Below, one piece after another: positions 5,865 through 6,579 of a stretch of DNA of 6,579 nt. The DNA lies in contig CAMLEX010000295.1 of assembly GCA_946479055.1 (NCBI GenBank), positions 1 through 6,579 on the forward strand, given 5' to 3'. Source of the stretch: an uncultured Bacteroidota bacterium (lineage in GTDB: Bacteria; Bacteroidota; Bacteroidia; Chitinophagales; Chitinophagaceae). A model generated the notes under the pieces. That model was given only the letters and a program-made list of their open reading frames with translations. It had not been told where the DNA came from and searched no databases. The translations under genes were made by a program, and so were the position numbers. The number at the start of each line of letters is the position of its first letter. Position 1 is the stretch's first letter.

Positions 5865-6579
5865 ATGAAAAAAACAGACAAAGCTCCTGAACAACAGGTT
5901 ATTTCCTGCACACCTTTTCCCGGATCGAAAAAAATATATGTGCCGGGGCAGCAGTATGAAATAAAAGTTGCCATGCGGGAAATTTCACTCTCGCCAACCA
6001 AACTTACCAATGGTAAACTGGAAGAAAATGCGGCTGTAACCGTATATGATACCAGCGGCCCCTACACGGATCCAAATGTAGTAATTGATATTAAAAAAGG
6101 TTTGCCCCGCTTGCGTGAGCAGTGGATAAAAGATAGAAACGATGTGGAAGAATTGATTGATGTAAGTTCTGATTACGGAAAGATCAGAAAAAGTGATGCG
6201 TCTTTAGATCTCCTGCGTTTTGAACATATCAAAAAACCGTTGCGTGCTAAAAGCGGAACTAATGTAACTCAATTGCATTATGCCAAAAAAGGCATTATCA
6301 CGCCAGAGATGGAATACATTGCTATCCGGGAAAACCAGCACATTGATAACTTAAAACATAAGTTGAACGGCCATTATGAATTGTTAACCCAACAGCATGC
6401 CGGTAACAGTTTTGGCGCCAATACACCAAAAGGATTTATTACGCCGGAATTTGTACGGCAGGAAGTAGCGGCGGGACGTGCAATTATTCCCAATAATATC
6501 AACCATCCGGAAAGTGAACCCATGATCATTGGCAGAAATTTTTTGGTAAAGATCAATGCTAATATTGGCAACAGTGCGG
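5865..6579 (+). CDS. thiC: Phosphomethylpyrimidine synthase ThiC, N-terminal part
   Basis: Radical SAM enzyme that rearranges aminoimidazole ribotide to HMP phosphate, the pyrimidine half of thiamine. The open frame gives 238 residues before the right edge cuts it, out of roughly 600 or more in full-length bacterial ThiC. Family landmarks are [13 protein letters not shown] (58-70), [19 protein letters not shown] (138-156), [20 protein letters not shown] (204-223) and KINANIGNS near the end (229-237). The N-terminal extension with KIYVPG (23-28) and MREI (37-40) is usual for the long bacterial form. The catalytic barrel and the C-terminal CxxCxxxxC iron-sulfur motif lie outside the window, so activity cannot be judged from this sequence. 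It starts 28 bases after thiS and shares its riboswitch. Confidence 0.97.
   Translation, partial: MKKTDKAPEQQVISCTPFPGSKKIYVPGQQYEIKVAMREISLSPTKLTNGKLEENAAVTVYDTSGPYTDPNVVIDIKKGLPRLREQWIKDRNDVEELIDVSSDYGKIRKSDASLDLLRFEHIKKPLRAKSGTNVTQLHYAKKGIITPEMEYIAIRENQHIDNLKHKLNGHYELLTQQHAGNSFGANTPKGFITPEFVRQEVAAGRAIIPNNINHPESEPMIIGRNFLVKINANIGNSA

Overview
The window looks like chromosomal DNA of a Bacteroidota bacterium, probably Chitinophagaceae or a close relative. The grounds are the protein family set, A/T-rich leaders without Shine-Dalgarno sequences, a TAnnTTTG-type -7 box in front of the thiamine genes, and moderate base composition. The taxonomic placement is an inference, not a database match.

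Left part (1-4929), all on the minus strand: four tightly spaced genes transcribed right to left. In transcription order these are an SDR oxidoreductase (4929-4114), mannonate dehydratase uxuA (4077-2911), a GH30-type lipoprotein glycosidase (2875-1325) and a GH35 beta-galactosidase that runs off the left edge (1243-1). Gaps are 36, 35 and 81 bases. The two enzymes at the promoter end form the fructuronate -> mannonate -> 2-keto-3-deoxygluconate section of glucuronate catabolism. The two exported hydrolases would release sugars outside the cytoplasm. Together they suggest use of a glucuronic-acid-bearing plant polysaccharide, either type II arabinogalactan side chains or a glucuronoxylan.

Middle (4930-5500): a 571-base A/T-rich divergent intergenic region with no convincing gene. 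It holds a perfect 12-base inverted repeat just upstream of the SDR gene, two short perfect palindromes, and a very small open frame of unclear status.

Right part (5489-6579), plus strand: the start of a thiamine biosynthesis operon. A Bacteroidota-type -7 box is followed by a TPP riboswitch (THI element), then thiS (sulfur carrier) and the N-terminal part of thiC (HMP-phosphate synthase), cut by the right edge. Between riboswitch and thiS a perfect 9-base inverted repeat buries the thiS start codon. This is a likely expression platform acting on translation.

No mobile element, CRISPR array, tRNA or rRNA was seen. The genes belong to known families. The less ordinary points are the unresolved GH30 specificity, an SDR in the place of UxuB, and the structure of the riboswitch platform.
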